DNA from: Conus ventricosus
Taxonomy: Eukaryota > Mollusca > Gastropoda > Neogastropoda > Conidae
DNA length: 64,000 nt
Reading direction: 5' to 3'
NCBI GenBank assembly: GCA_018398815.1
Contig: CM031626.1
Coordinates: 44,166,941 to 44,230,940, forward strand
Part shown: positions 45,268 to 57,800 of the stretch, in pieces
Numbering within the stretch: position 1 is the stretch's first letter
How the letters are laid out: each line of letters opens with the position of its first letter
Notes under the pieces: generated by a model
The model's input: only the letters and a program-made list of their open reading frames with translations
Told to the model about the DNA's origin: nothing
The model's database searches: none
Made by a program: the position numbers and the translations under genes

Positions 45268-45815
45268 AACAAAAAGAGGTTTGGATCCTACATGATTTCC
45301 AAGAGCATTTCAGCTGCTGCACTTTGCCCAGTTCCTGAACAAAAAGAGGTTTGGATCCTACATGATTTCCAGAGCATTTCAGCTGCTGCACTTTGCCCGT
45401 TCCTGAACAAAAAGAGGTTTGGATCCTACATGATTTCAAGAGCATTTCAGTGCTGCACTTTGCCCCAGTTCTGAACAAAAAGAGGTTTGGATCCTACATG
45501 ATTTCCAAGAGCATTCAGCTGCTGCACTTTGCCAGTTCCTGAACAAAAAGAGGTTTGGATCTACATGATTTCCAAGAGCATTCAGCTGCTGCACTTTGCC
45601 CAGTTCCTGAACAAAAAGAGGTTTGGATCCTACATGATTTCCAAGAGCATTTCAGCTGCTGCACTTTGCCAGTTCCTGAACAAAAAGGTTTGGATCCTAC
45701 ATGATTTCCAAGAGCTTTCAGCTGCTGCACTTTGCCCAGTTCCTGAACAAAAGAGGTTTGGATCCTACATGATTTCCAAGAGCATTTCAGCTGCTGCACT
45801 TTGCCCAGTTCCTGA
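45268..45815. repeat. 70-bp minisatellite, 8 copies with many 1-2-bp indels
   Basis: Units GGTTTGGATCCTACATGATT, TCCAAGAGCATTTCAGCTGC, TGCACTTTGCCCAGTTCCTG, AACAAAAAGA. Unlike other arrays of similar identity, indels cluster in homopolymers (AAAAAG, CCC, TTTC), suggesting consensus errors. Confidence 0.95.
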
Positions 45816-46204
45816 TTTTTTAAGTTACGCATGTACATGGTGTCACTTTTCGTCCATATACACAATTGCTAGTTAAATTGAACTGTTAATACAGGCACTT
45901 GACGCAGCCCATGCTCAGGGTGGTATGTGATCTAATCCCTACTCATTCCGGCGCATGATGCAGGGTGAGAGGTGGTCTTATCTCCCATTCCCGCAACTGT
46001 CTGGAGCTTGCAGCAGTTGCACTGAAGGACTTCACTCTCTGTGCTGACTGTACAGCCTGACTGTTGTCACTCCTGTGTCCGTGAGTCTTCCTTTGGCATT
46101 ACTCAGCACACACAACCCTGTAAAGTCTGATGTGGAATCCACATTTCAGCAGGCACAAAAGGAAAAGAAAATTTGGTTCGGCTGGCAGTATAGCAATGCT
46201 GTAA
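45816..46204. other. No gene seen
   Basis: Unique sequence leading into GA microsatellites. Confidence 0.45.
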
Positions 46205-46239
46205 TGTGGTGAGAGAGGAGAGAGAGAGAGAGAGGAGAG

Positions 46240-46281
<42 letters not shown>

Positions 46282-46297
46282 GAGAGAGAGAGAGAGA

Positions 46298-46347
<50 letters not shown>

Positions 46348-46423
46348 CAGTAAGAGAGACATGAATACGGATGATTTATTCATTATAGGCTATGGCCCCT
46401 TATGAAGGGGTGGATTACACATT

Positions 46424-46508
<85 letters not shown>

Positions 46509-46851
46509 AAGACAGACACAGAGAGACAGAGGGAGGGAGGAAGAGACAGAGAGAGTGAGAGAGAGAGTGAGGAGAGAAAGAGAGTAGAAGATGAGAGTCT
46601 GTCAGTGATACTGTACTCTAACCTACAAGTCAGAAAGAAAAGAAAAACTGAGATGGAGACACGGACTACCTCAGAAATACTTTATGTATGCCCAACATGT
46701 GACAGACAGAGAGCGAGAGAGACTAGGAGGTAGAATGTCAAAAGTGATGAACGTCGGCCTGACTTAGGACAGGAAGACCAAGAAAGAAAGAAAGAGAGAG
46801 CCACACAATGAGACAGCGTGTCAGAGATCATCTCATGTCAGCCTGAATCAT

Positions 46852-46938
<87 letters not shown>

Positions 46939-46940
46939 CA
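46205..46940. repeat. (GA)n microsatellite cluster
   Basis: Three long purine GA tracts (about 46,210-46,350, 46,425-46,506 and 46,852-46,936) separated by short unique stretches. A (CT)n tract follows at 47,046-47,076 in the opposite orientation. Confidence 0.97.
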
Positions 46941-47039
46941 GACTGTTTATTGTTCAGACGTTGTGTCCATACAATCGAGTGAGTTATTATGAATATCATT
47001 GTGGAGCTTTTCTGTTACGTCGTTACACACATAATACTT

Positions 47040-47079
<40 letters not shown>

Positions 47080-47252
47080 AAACAGGAATGGAACACGTGA
47101 GTGCGCAAGCGCTCACACAAAAATAAACGCACGCGAGCAAGCACACACGTGCACAAACAAAAAATTTACACAAGTGAACGGGAGATGACGCATGAAAGAA
47201 TAGTAGGCCAGCAGCCCGTAAGCAATACGTGACAACAAATCAAACAATGAGT

Positions 47253-50200
47253 TTATCCACAGTCGCACGTGAAAAGACGGTGATCCAACATGTTACTGCG
47301 GAGTTTGAAGGCATAAAAAATAAACTTAGCCAGATTCACTGTTGATGTTGGAACAGTGGTATTGAGAATGGTTAATTTCTGTGTTCTGTAAAACAACAAA
47401 TTGAAACCTGACAGATATTTCTTACATAGGTCATCATAAATCGGGCAGTAGAACAAAAAATGGGTTTCATCTTCTTGAGAGGCTAGACAAAAAGGACATT
47501 GTAACACGTCGATATATTCTGGTTTGTATCTATATCTGTTACACTTCAGATCTGTTATTCCCAAGCGAAATTTAGTGAACATGTTTCTAACATAATGTGA
47601 ATTAATAACATCAAAATATTGTTCATGCTCCAATAAGCTTTTAAAACTAGAGTAAAGTTCGTAACGGTTGCTGTCAGAAAGTTTTGACGACTGTCAGAAA
47701 GTGTTAGTGATAGTTTTAAAAGTTTTTTATGATTTTTTATCATCTCCGCATCTGTGGAGTATGAGCCTTGGTGAAGCCGAGGCAACGCGGAGGAATATAA
47801 GGCAGTGTCCGACCCGTGTGCGGTCTTTTTCTGAATGCATGAAGGTGTGGGCCGTTTGGTAAGTATAGCTCGGATTTTAGGCTTCAGTTGTAGTTCATTT
47901 CGACTTAGAGGTTTAGGATGTTTCGAAATAAGAACAAGAGTTTGTTTAGGTTCTAATATATTTATTCCGGCTTTTGCAGGCATCATGTTTGATAGCTGGG
48001 CGGCCGCTGTTGAACACCGCGTTGGCTGAGTGAACTGTAATGTTATGGAGAGCGTGCGTGTGGCTGAAGTTCGCAGTTGCATGTTGTGGTTTTTGTGTTG
48101 AGTCGAGTGTTAAGTTTTGAGCGACTGGAGCATGGGTCTGGGAATGTTGTCGTAAGAATGCTCGGGTAATTGGGAGAGCGTAGGCGTGTGAATTAATTTG
48201 TTAGTTGGGAACTTGGGAAGTTATTTAATTTGGTTAGGAGGTCAGGGGTTAGGTGAGTTCTAGGTTACAGTTAGGGGAAGTAGTCCGTTAGGGAGGTCAG
48301 TTAGTTTAGAAATAAAGTAATGTTTAGGGTTGGCTAATTTAAGTTAATTTGTGAATATTTGTGTGCAAAAATGTATGTTCAATCATGAATGTGAAGTTTA
48401 AGTTGTTTTCGTAAAGTAAAGTTGGAACTTGTATTTCTTTGAGTCTGTTATAAATGTTGGAGTGACAGCAGACGACTGTTTGGAGGAAGTGCGCTACATG
48501 TTGTTGTCGGGTGTGGCGAAAGCGCGAGAGTGAGCCTATTGACAATTGCACAGTTATTATAAAAGTCGTGAGCTGTTGGTGTTTCATTCTCTATTAAACA
48601 ACAGAGTAAATAACAAGGTAAACCGGCTCGTTTAGCACAATCAGTCAATCGTTGTTTAAATTCCTTCAGGAAACTTTCTCTGTTTCCAACACCCTGTGAA
48701 CACCATACATGTCCAAAACCATTTACACACAACATTCTTCTGACTTTAGTGGCCCACGTTTCCTTTCCTCTATCGTCCATTTCTTTAAGCATTTGGTAAG
48801 CCATGTTAGAAAATCTGTTTTCAGGTAATGCACAAAGTCTAAGCCAATAAGAAATACACCGTACTGAAGCTTGAACAAAGAGAGGAAAACGACCAAGTTC
48901 ACCATACACCATTAGATTTGGTGTATGGAGAGCTACATTCAGCAACCGTTTACATGCAAATAAATGCACTTTTTCTATCTCTTCTATTTCATCAGTACCC
49001 CAAATTTCTGACGCATACAACAGTATTGGTACAATCTAGGCATCAAAGAGCTGAAAGAATATTTTTGGGTCAGTACAATTGATTCTCCACATGGTTCTAA
49101 ATATCTCTACAACACATTTCTTTGCTTTTGTAATCATGTCTTCGACAGACAATCTGCGGCTCAGGCGAGTAGTAAAGTTGAGGCCGAGGTATTTGTAAAC
49201 ATTTACTACTTCAACGTCTTGGGTTCCATAATTCCATTTTTCATGTTTTGATAAGTAGCCCCCATTTCTGAACACCATTATTTTTGTTTTACTGAGGTTC
49301 ACTTTCAGTCCAAGTTCTGCCGATATTACAAATAAATTGTTTAGCTGAGTTTGAAGACCACACGGGCTGGACGAAAACAAAGCAATATCATCAGCAAACA
49401 TTAGCAAAAATAACTCAGTAGTGTCAGGTCTAAGCTGGAAGCCATGTTTACCGTTATTGATGATATAAGCCGCTAATTCGTTAATAATAAAAGAAAAGAA
49501 AATTGGAGAAGCCAAACAGCCCTGCTTAAGTCCTTGAAGGCATTCAAAATAGTCGGTATAAACCAGATCATCTCTTACGCAAAATTTCACAGAGTTGTAC
49601 ATTGATTGGAGCGCTGAAAGCATTTTACCACCGATTCCGATCTTTAGTGAAATATTCCACAGTACATGTCTCTTGACCGTGTCGAAGGCTTTCTGAAAAT
49701 CGACAAAGGCTACATAAATCTTCTGTTCAGAGCGAGATATTTCTGAACTAAGGCATTTAATGTGAAAATATGATCAATTGTTGAATAATCTTTGCGGAAA
49801 CCAGCCTGTGTTTCAGATATAATACTGTATGTATTCGACCATTCTGACAACCTCTTATTTAATATATAAGTATACAGTTTGCTGAGGCAAGACAAAAGAG
49901 CAATACCACGATAGTTATCGGGATTATTAATGTCTCCTCTTTTATGGAGTGGAAATATGATTGCTTTGGACCATTCACTGGGATACGTACCCTTGGAAAA
50001 CAAAGCATTAAAATACTTTGTCAAAAAAAGGGACAATCGCATCCTGTGAGACTTTTAATACTTCATTTATTAACCCATCAGGTCCAGCTGCTTTTCCCGA
50101 TTTTGAATGTTTTATAGCTTCTTTTACCTCTAATTCTGATATATCAATATTTAGGCAATCAAACAAGTTGTCAGCTTTGTTACCCTCTGGCTCAAAAATA

Positions 50201-50646
50201 CTGTTCAGCACTGTCATTTAAGAGATGAGAAAAGTGATGAAACCAGTCTTCTTTTGGTATGTTATTTTTTAGTCTGGTTTTACGTTTCCATTTCTTTATT
50301 TCTTTCCAGAATGCCTGCGAATTATGTCGATTGTTGACAAGTCTATCTACAGTTTCCTTTTTGAATTCTTTTTCCTTAATTCGAAGAGTAGTTTTATACT
50401 TTTTCCTTTCCTGTACGTACGATGATCTGTTTTCTAGTTTCTTGTTTCTATTACAGATTCTTAACGCTTTTCTTGCGTTCTTCTTCAACAGGTGACAATC
50501 TTTGTCGAACCAAGGCTTACTTTGTTTAGAAGTGGGGGACAACACCTTTAGGGTTATTGGGACAAATCCGCTTAGTCATACACATTGCTGCATCTTTAAT
50601 AGCACACGTAAAAGTGTCCAAAGGATCATCGATTGATCGTTCAATC
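47253..50646 (-). mobile_element. Non-LTR retrotransposon (LINE) ORF2 relic, minus strand
   Basis: In order on the minus strand: a basic linker (SKPWFDKDCHLLKKNARKAL), SGKAAGPDGLINEVLK, GDINNPDNYRGIALLSCLSK, ETQAGFRKDYSTIDHI, YVAFVDFQKAFD (motif A), GLKQGCLASPIFFSFIINE (motif B), MFADDIALFS (motif C, FADD), VYKYLGLNF, PILLYASEIWG, and finally CPFCLASQEDETHFLFYC (Cys/His C-terminal motif). The endonuclease is missing: homology starts at 50,646 beside a (GA)n tract. Frameshifts near 49,710 and 50,030 and a stop at about 49,034 break the frame, and about 0.9 kb of unrelated sequence (48,630 to about 47,715) interrupts it before the Cys/His end. Jockey/I-like by motif style; clade unproven. Inactive. 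Confidence 0.88.
47700..48625. mobile_element. Foreign insertion of about 0.9 kb inside the LINE
   Basis: The LINE frame runs to FKQRLTDCAKR at about 48,628 and resumes with NRYELYSSFKSLLEHEQYFD near 47,690. The intervening sequence has no LINE similarity. A 175-codon minus-strand frame overlaps it (PKQTLVLISKHPKPLSRNEL, SDTALYSSALPRLHQGSYS) but is unrecognised. A 12-bp direct repeat (CTGTCAGAAAGT) lies at the left junction. Element type unknown. Confidence 0.5.
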
Positions 50647-50647
50647 T

Positions 50648-50669
50648 GAGCAGACAGAGAGAGAGAGAC

Positions 50670-50705
<36 letters not shown>

Positions 50706-50706
50706 A
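50648..50706. repeat. (GA)n microsatellite at LINE 5' junction
   Basis: GA repeat directly where LINE homology ends. Confidence 0.95.
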
Positions 50707-51290
50707 AGAAAACGAATGACAGAGTGAGCGAGAGAGACAGACAGACAGAGAAGCAGAGAGAGACTGACTGTGACAAGCGAGACAGAAACTCAATGCAAGC
50801 AAGATTACAGTTCCTTTCTAAAGCAATGCACACTTTGTACTGTGACAACTCAACTGGTTGGCCTTGACCTTGAACCACGCAAAACTTGCTTCTGCAGCAT
50901 CTGGTTGGCCTTCAACCTGAGCCAAGCTTGTAACCTTAGACTCTTCTTTTTTTTTAAGGCAGAATCTGAATAAGTACGCTTGTGACATCAGCCCAATAGT
51001 TCTTTACGTAGCACTTGTGACATCAGCCGAATAGTTCTTTACGTAGCAAAATATCACTGCATAGCTTGTACATAACCACATTCAAATCCCTGACGAAGTG
51101 ATTATGACGAGCAAACAAGATCATCGTCACCCAATACGTCTTAACATGACGGACTGACAGACAACATGATGCCCTGACTGACTGACAATGTCACATGACA
51201 GAAGACACCCAAACAAATCACAATCCAAGCAAACAAAAGGGTATATAAAAACACTGCATTTATTACAAAGGAGGCAGCATCGTTAACAAG
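50707..51290. other. No gene seen; 36-bp duplication at 50,978-51,048
   Basis: CTTGTGACATCAGCCCAATA then GTTCTTTACGTAGCA occurs twice in tandem. Otherwise unique sequence. Confidence 0.55.
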
Positions 51291-51295
51291 TTTTG

Positions 51296-51495
51296 AATAA
51301 ATAAATGTACAAACAGCAGGAATACACCTTTCATTGGAATGCAAATTTTCAGCAGTCAAACATTATTGATAGAAAATGTGGTTGATTGCCAGTTAAACAC
51401 ACAAATAAATGTACAAACAGCAGGAATACACCTTTGTTTGGAATGTAGATTTTCAGCAATCAAGAACTGTTCACAGAAAATGTGTTGATTGTTAA

Positions 51496-51500
<5 letters not shown>
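51296..51500. repeat. 104-bp tandem duplication
   Basis: Two copies starting AATAAATGTACAAACAGCAG (51,299 and 51,403), diverged by several percent, running into a CA microsatellite. Confidence 0.9.
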
Positions 51501-51539
<39 letters not shown>

Positions 51540-51598
51540 TACACACTTGTGCGCACACACACACATACACACACACAATGTACACACATTGCACACAT

Positions 51599-51655
<57 letters not shown>
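51501..51655. repeat. (CA)n microsatellite, interrupted
   Basis: Two CA tracts separated by GTACACACTTGTGCG-type sequence. Confidence 0.98.
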
Positions 51656-51659
<4 letters not shown>

Positions 51660-51883
51660 TCAGCAAATGAGCAACAACAACAACAAACGTAACAGGGAAG
51701 ACATCCAACAAGTTCCACACGTGTCTTTGGCTCAGCCTGTCAGATTGTTCTCACTGTGCACAGAACACGACAGAGAACATGCAAGACACGTATACACAAA
51801 GAGGACAAGAGGAGGTTCATTCGACCATCAAACACAAAACAAGACGTCTAAACAGAAGGAAAGAAGTGTTCTGTCTGAGCAGT

Positions 51884-53765
51884 GAGCATGACACAGATGC
51901 TGATGACAGGACGCACACAAAGAGGGTGAGATGTGTTCTGTTTATCTAGTGAACATGACAGAGATGCTGATGACAGGACGCACACAAAGAGGGCGAGATG
52001 TGTTCTGTTTATCTAGTGAACATGACAGAGATGCTGATGACAGGACGCACACAAAGAGGGCGAGATGTGTTCTGTTTATCTAGTCAGCATGACACAGATG
52101 CTGATGACAGGCGCACACAAAGAGGGCGAGATGTGTTCTGTTTATCTAGTGAACATGACACAGATGCTGATGACAGGACGCACACAAAGAGGGCGAGACG
52201 TGTTCTGTTTATCTAGTGAACATGACAGAGATGCTGATGACAGGACGCACACAAAGAGGGTGAGATGTGTTCTGTTTATCTAGTCAGCATGACACAGATG
52301 CTGATGACAGGACGCACACAAAGAGGGTGAGATGTGTTCTGTTTATCTAGTGAACATGACACAGATGCTGATGACAGGACGCACACAAAGAGGGTGAGAT
52401 GTGTTCTGTTTATCTAGTGAACATGACAGAGATGCTGATGACAGGACGCACACAAAGAGGCGAGATGTGTTCTGTTTATCTAGTCAGCATGACACAGATG
52501 CTGATGACAGGACGCACACAAAGAGGGTGAGATGTGTTCTGTTTATCTAGTGAACATGACACAGATGCTGATGACAGGACGCACACAAAGAGGGTGAGAT
52601 GTGTTCTGTTTATCTAGTGAACATGACACAGATGCTGATGACAGGACGCACACAAAGAGGGTGAGATGTGTTCTGTTTATCTAGTGAACATGACACAGAT
52701 GATGATGACAGGACGCACACAAAGGGGGTGAGATGTGTTCTGTTTATCTAGTGAACATGACACAGATGCTGATGACAGGATGCACACAAAGAGGGTGAGA
52801 TGTGTTCTGTTTATCTAGTGAACATGACACAGATGCTGATGACAGGACGCACACAAAGAGGGTGAGATGTGTTCTGTTTATCTAGTGAACATGACAGAGA
52901 TGCTGATGACAGGACGCACACAAAGAGGGTGAGATGTGTTCTGTTTATCTAGTCAGCATGACACAGATGCTGATGACAGGACGCACACAAAGAGGGTGAG
53001 ATGTGTTCTGTTTATCTAGTCAGCATGACACAGATGCTGATGACAGGACGCACACAAAGAGGGTGAGATGTGTTCTGTTTATCTAGTGAACATGACACAG
53101 ATGCTGATGACAGGACGCACACAAAGAGGGTGAGATGTGTTCTGTTTATCTAGTGAACATGACAGAGATGCTGATGACAGGACGCACACAAAGAGGGCGA
53201 GATGTGTTCTGTTTATCTAGTCAGCATGACACAGATGCTGATGACAGGACGCACACAAAGAGGGTGAGATGTGTTCTGTTTATCTAGTGAACATGACACA
53301 GATGCTGATGACAGGACGCACACAAAGAGGGTGAGATGTGTTCTGTTTATCTAGTGAACATGACACAGATGCTGATGACAGGACGCACACAAAGAGGGTG
53401 AGATGTGTTCTGTTTATCTAGTGAACATGACACAGATGATGATGACAGGACGCACACAAAGAGGGTGAGATGTGTTCTGTTTATCTAGTGAACATGACAC
53501 AGATGCTGATGACAGGATGCACACAAAGAGGGTGAGATGTGTTCTGTTTATCTAGTGAACATGACACAGATGCTGATGACAGGACGCACACAAAGAGGGT
53601 GAGATGTGTTCTGTTTATCTAGTGAACATGACAGAGATGCTGATGACAGGACGCACACAAAGAGGGTGAGATGTGTTCTGTTTATCTAGTCAGCATGACA
53701 CAGATGCTGATGACAGGACGCACACAAAGAGGGTGAGATGTGTTCTGTTTATCTAGTCAGCATGA
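51884..53765. repeat. 67-bp array, about 28 copies, with 737-bp higher-order unit
   Basis: Units CTAGTGAACATGACACAGAT, GCTGATGACAGGACGCACAC, AAAGAGGGTGAGATGTGTTC, TGTTTAT. Rare variants recur at exactly 737 bp (11 x 67): CAGATGATGATGACA at 52,696 and 53,433, and AGGATGCACAC at 52,779 and 53,516. The order of GAACA/CAGCA and ACACAG/ACAGAG variants follows the same spacing. Confidence 0.97.
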
Positions 53766-53985
53766 CATGACAGACAGAGATGTCTACACGTCACAGAGAA
53801 AGAGGTGAGATGTGTTCTGATTGTCCAATAAACATGACGGAGATGTCTACGACACATGTCACAGAGAAAGAGGTGAGATGTCTTTCTGCTATCCAGTGCA
53901 CATGACAAAGGCGTTTATGAGACACACGTCACAGAGACAGATGGCGAAGTGTGTTCTGTCTGCCCTGTGTGTATGACAGGGCAAG
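53766..53985. repeat. Diverged 67-74-bp units at the array's right edge
   Basis: Three decayed units (GATGTCTACGACACATGTCA, CAGAGAAAGAGGTGAGATGT). Related sequence (AAAGAGGGTGAAGCG..CCAATGAACATGACATGGAG) reappears at 60,712-60,790, on the other side of the LINE. Confidence 0.85.
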
Positions 53986-54820
53986 GTCAGAGGCACAGAA
54001 TCCAGACACATGATGATTTAGTACAGAGGTCTTGGCCCTCCACAAGACAGTGAACATCTTCTTCAACAACAGTAATCTCATTAGAAACTAGGAACTGGTT
54101 TGTCTCGTCTACTGCTCTGCATACAAAGCTGGTGAGATTCATCACAACTTGAGGTTTTTCCCTGCAGCCAGTAACAACGCATGTTGAAACACAGATGGGT
54201 GTCTGTCGTATTAAGATGGAAGGTAATCTTTTCCAGGCTCATCATATTTTGGACACTGAAGTAGAAAATGAATTTCTGTTTGTGGTACATGCAAAAAAGA
54301 TGAACAAGAAGGATCTTTCGTATGTGCAAGGGTCTTAAATTGTATATAATTGCAATTCAAAGGTGACATTCCAATTCTAGATTTAATTCTTCTTCTTACT
54401 CTGAAGTTACTGACACAGCTTCAGTATTATGTACAGACGGACAGTGACAAAAATCAGCATAAACATTATAAAAATCATTCATGTGCAAAACAGAAGACCA
54501 GTTCTAATTGAAGTAATCTACCAGTCTCTCTTTAAATTGGGATAAAAAGAAGCCTCTCAACACCCATACTATCCTAGAACCACAAAATATTTCAAACATG
54601 TTTTGTAATTTTGTTCTTTCAAAACTGATAACAAATTGTATACTTTTTGTGGATACCTGGTATTTTCCATATTAAAAATCTGTGTCCAAAACTTTAATGC
54701 ATCTTAAATATGCAACAGCTGTCACACGATACCACCCTGTTTCCCTGGAAATAAACTGTCTTGGTGACCTGGGACTTACACATGACAATCTTTTCATTAC
54801 TGACAAGCAAACTCTTTCAT

Positions 54821-57800
54821 CATGACTTTGATCAACTGCCAAACCCCATATTTCATTATGACTTTGATCAACTGCCAGACCCCATATTTCATTATGACTG
54901 ATCAACTGCCAGACCCCATATTTCATTATGACTTTGATCAACTGCCAGACCCATATTTTTATTATGACTGATCAACTGCCAGACCCCATATTTCATTATG
55001 ACTTTGATCAACTGCCAGACCCCATATTTCATTATGACTGATCAACTGCAATACCCGTATTTCATTATGACTTTGATCAACTGCCAGACCCATATTTCAT
55101 TATGACTTTGATCAACTGCCAGACCCCATATTTCATTATGACTTTGATCAACTGCCACACCCCATATTTCATTATGACTGATCAACTGCAATACCCCATA
55201 TTTCATTATGACTTTGATCAACTGCCAGACCCCATATTTCATTATGACTGATCAACTGCCAGACCCCATATTTCATTATGACTTTGATCAACTGCCAGAC
55301 CCCATATTTCATTATGACTGATCAACTGCAATACCCCGTATTTCATTATGACTTTGATCAACTGCCAGACCCATATTTCATTATGACTTTGATCAACTGC
55401 CAGACCCCATATTTCATTATGACTTTGATCAACTGCCACACCCCATATTTCATTATGACTGATCAACTGCAATACCCGTATTTCATTATGACTTTGATCA
55501 ACTGCCAGACCCCATATTTCATTATGACTTTGATCAACTGCCAGACCCCATATTTCATTATGACTTTGATCAACTTCCAAACCCCATATTTCATTATGAC
55601 TTTGATCAACTGCCAGACCCCATATTTCATTATGACTTTGATCAACTGCAATACCCCATATTTCATTATGACTATGATCAACTGCAATACCCCATATTTC
55701 ATTATGACTTTGATCAACTGATCAACTGCCAGACCCGCATTTCATTATGACTTTGATCAACTGCAATACCCCATATTTCATTATGACTTTGATCAACTGC
55801 CAGACCCCATATTTCATTATGACTTTGATCAACTGCAATACCCCGTATTTCATTTTGACTTTGATCAACTGCAATACCCCGTATTTCATTATGACTTTGA
55901 TCAACTGCCAGACCCCGTATTTCATTATGACTGATCAACTTCCAGACCCCATATTTCATTATGACTTTGATCAACTGCCAGACCCATATTTCGTTATGAC
56001 TTTGATCAATTGCAATACCCATATTTCATAATGACTGATCAACTTCCAGACCCCATATTTCATTATGACTTTGATCAACTGCAATACCCCATATTTCATT
56101 ATGACTTTGATCAACTGCCAGACCCATATTTCATTATGAATGATCAACTGCCAGACCCCATATTTCATTATGACTGATCAACTGCCAGACCCCATATTTC
56201 ATTATGACTTATCAACTGCCAGACCCCATATTTCATTATGACTTTCATCAACTGCCAGACCCCATATTTCATTATGACTGATCAACTGCCAGACCCCATA
56301 TTTAATTGTGACTTTGATCAACTGCAATACCCCATATTTCATTATGACTGATCAACTGCCAGATCCCATATTTCATTGTGACTTTGATCAACTGCCAGAC
56401 CCCATATTTCATTATGACTTTGATCAACTGCAATACCCATATTTCATTATGACTTTGATCAACTGCCAGACCCCATATTTCATTATGACTTTGATCAACT
56501 GCCAGACCCCATATTTCATTATGACTTTGATCAACTGCCAGACCCCATATTTCATTATGACTTTGATCAACAGCCAGACCCCATATTTCATTATGACTGA
56601 TTAACTGCCAGACCCCATATTTCATTATGACTGATCAACTTCCAGACCCATATTTCATTATGACTTTGATCAACTGCAATACCCCATATTTCATTATGAC
56701 TGATCAACTTCCAGACCCCATATTTCATTATGACTTTGATCAACTGCAATACCTCATATTTCATTATGACTTTGATCAACTGCCAGACCCCATATTTCAT
56801 TATGACTGATCAACTGCCAGACCCCATATTTCATTATGACTGATCAACTGCCAGACTCCATATTTCATTATGACTTTGATCAACTGCCAGACCCCATATT
56901 TCATTGTGACTTTGATATACTGCCAGACCCCGTATTTCATTATGACTTTGATCAACTGCCAGACCCCGTATTTCATTATGACTGATCAACTTCCAGACCC
57001 ATATTTCATTATGACTTTTATCAACTGTCAGACCCCATATTTCATTATGACTTTGATCAACTGCAATACCTCATATTTCATTATGACTGATCAACTTCCA
57101 GACCCCATATTTCATTATGACTGATCAACTTCCAGACCCCTATTTCATTACGACTTTGATCAACTGCAATACTCCATATTTCATTATGACTTGATCAACT
57201 GCCAGACCCCATATTTCATTATGACTTTGATCAACTGCCAGACCCCATATTTCATTATGACTTTGATCAACTGATCAACTGCAGACCCCGCATTTCATTA
57301 TGACTTTGATCAACTGCAATACCCCATATTTCATTATGACTTGATCAACTGCAATACCCCGTATTTCATTATGACTTTGATCAACTGCCAGACCCCGTAT
57401 TTCATTATGACTGATCAACTTCAGACCCCATATTTCATTATGACTTTGATCAACTGCCAGACCCCATATTTCATTATGACTTTGATCAACTGCAATACCC
57501 CATATTTCATTATGACTGATCAACTGCCAGACCCCATATTTCATTATGACTTTGATCAACTGCCAGACCCCATAATTTCATTATGACTGATCAACTTCCA
57601 GACCCCATATTTCATTATGACTGATCAACTTCCAGGCCCATATTTCATTATGACTTTGATCAACTGCCAGACCCCATATTTCATTATGACTGATCAACTG
57701 ACAGACCCCATATTTCATTATGACTCTGATCAACTGCCAGACCCCATATTCATTATGACTATGATCAACTTCCAGACCCCATATTTCATTATGACTTTGA

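Noticed and set aside
46099..47188. Arg/Glu and Ser/Leu repeat frames
   Set aside because: Translations of (GA)n and (CT)n tracts.
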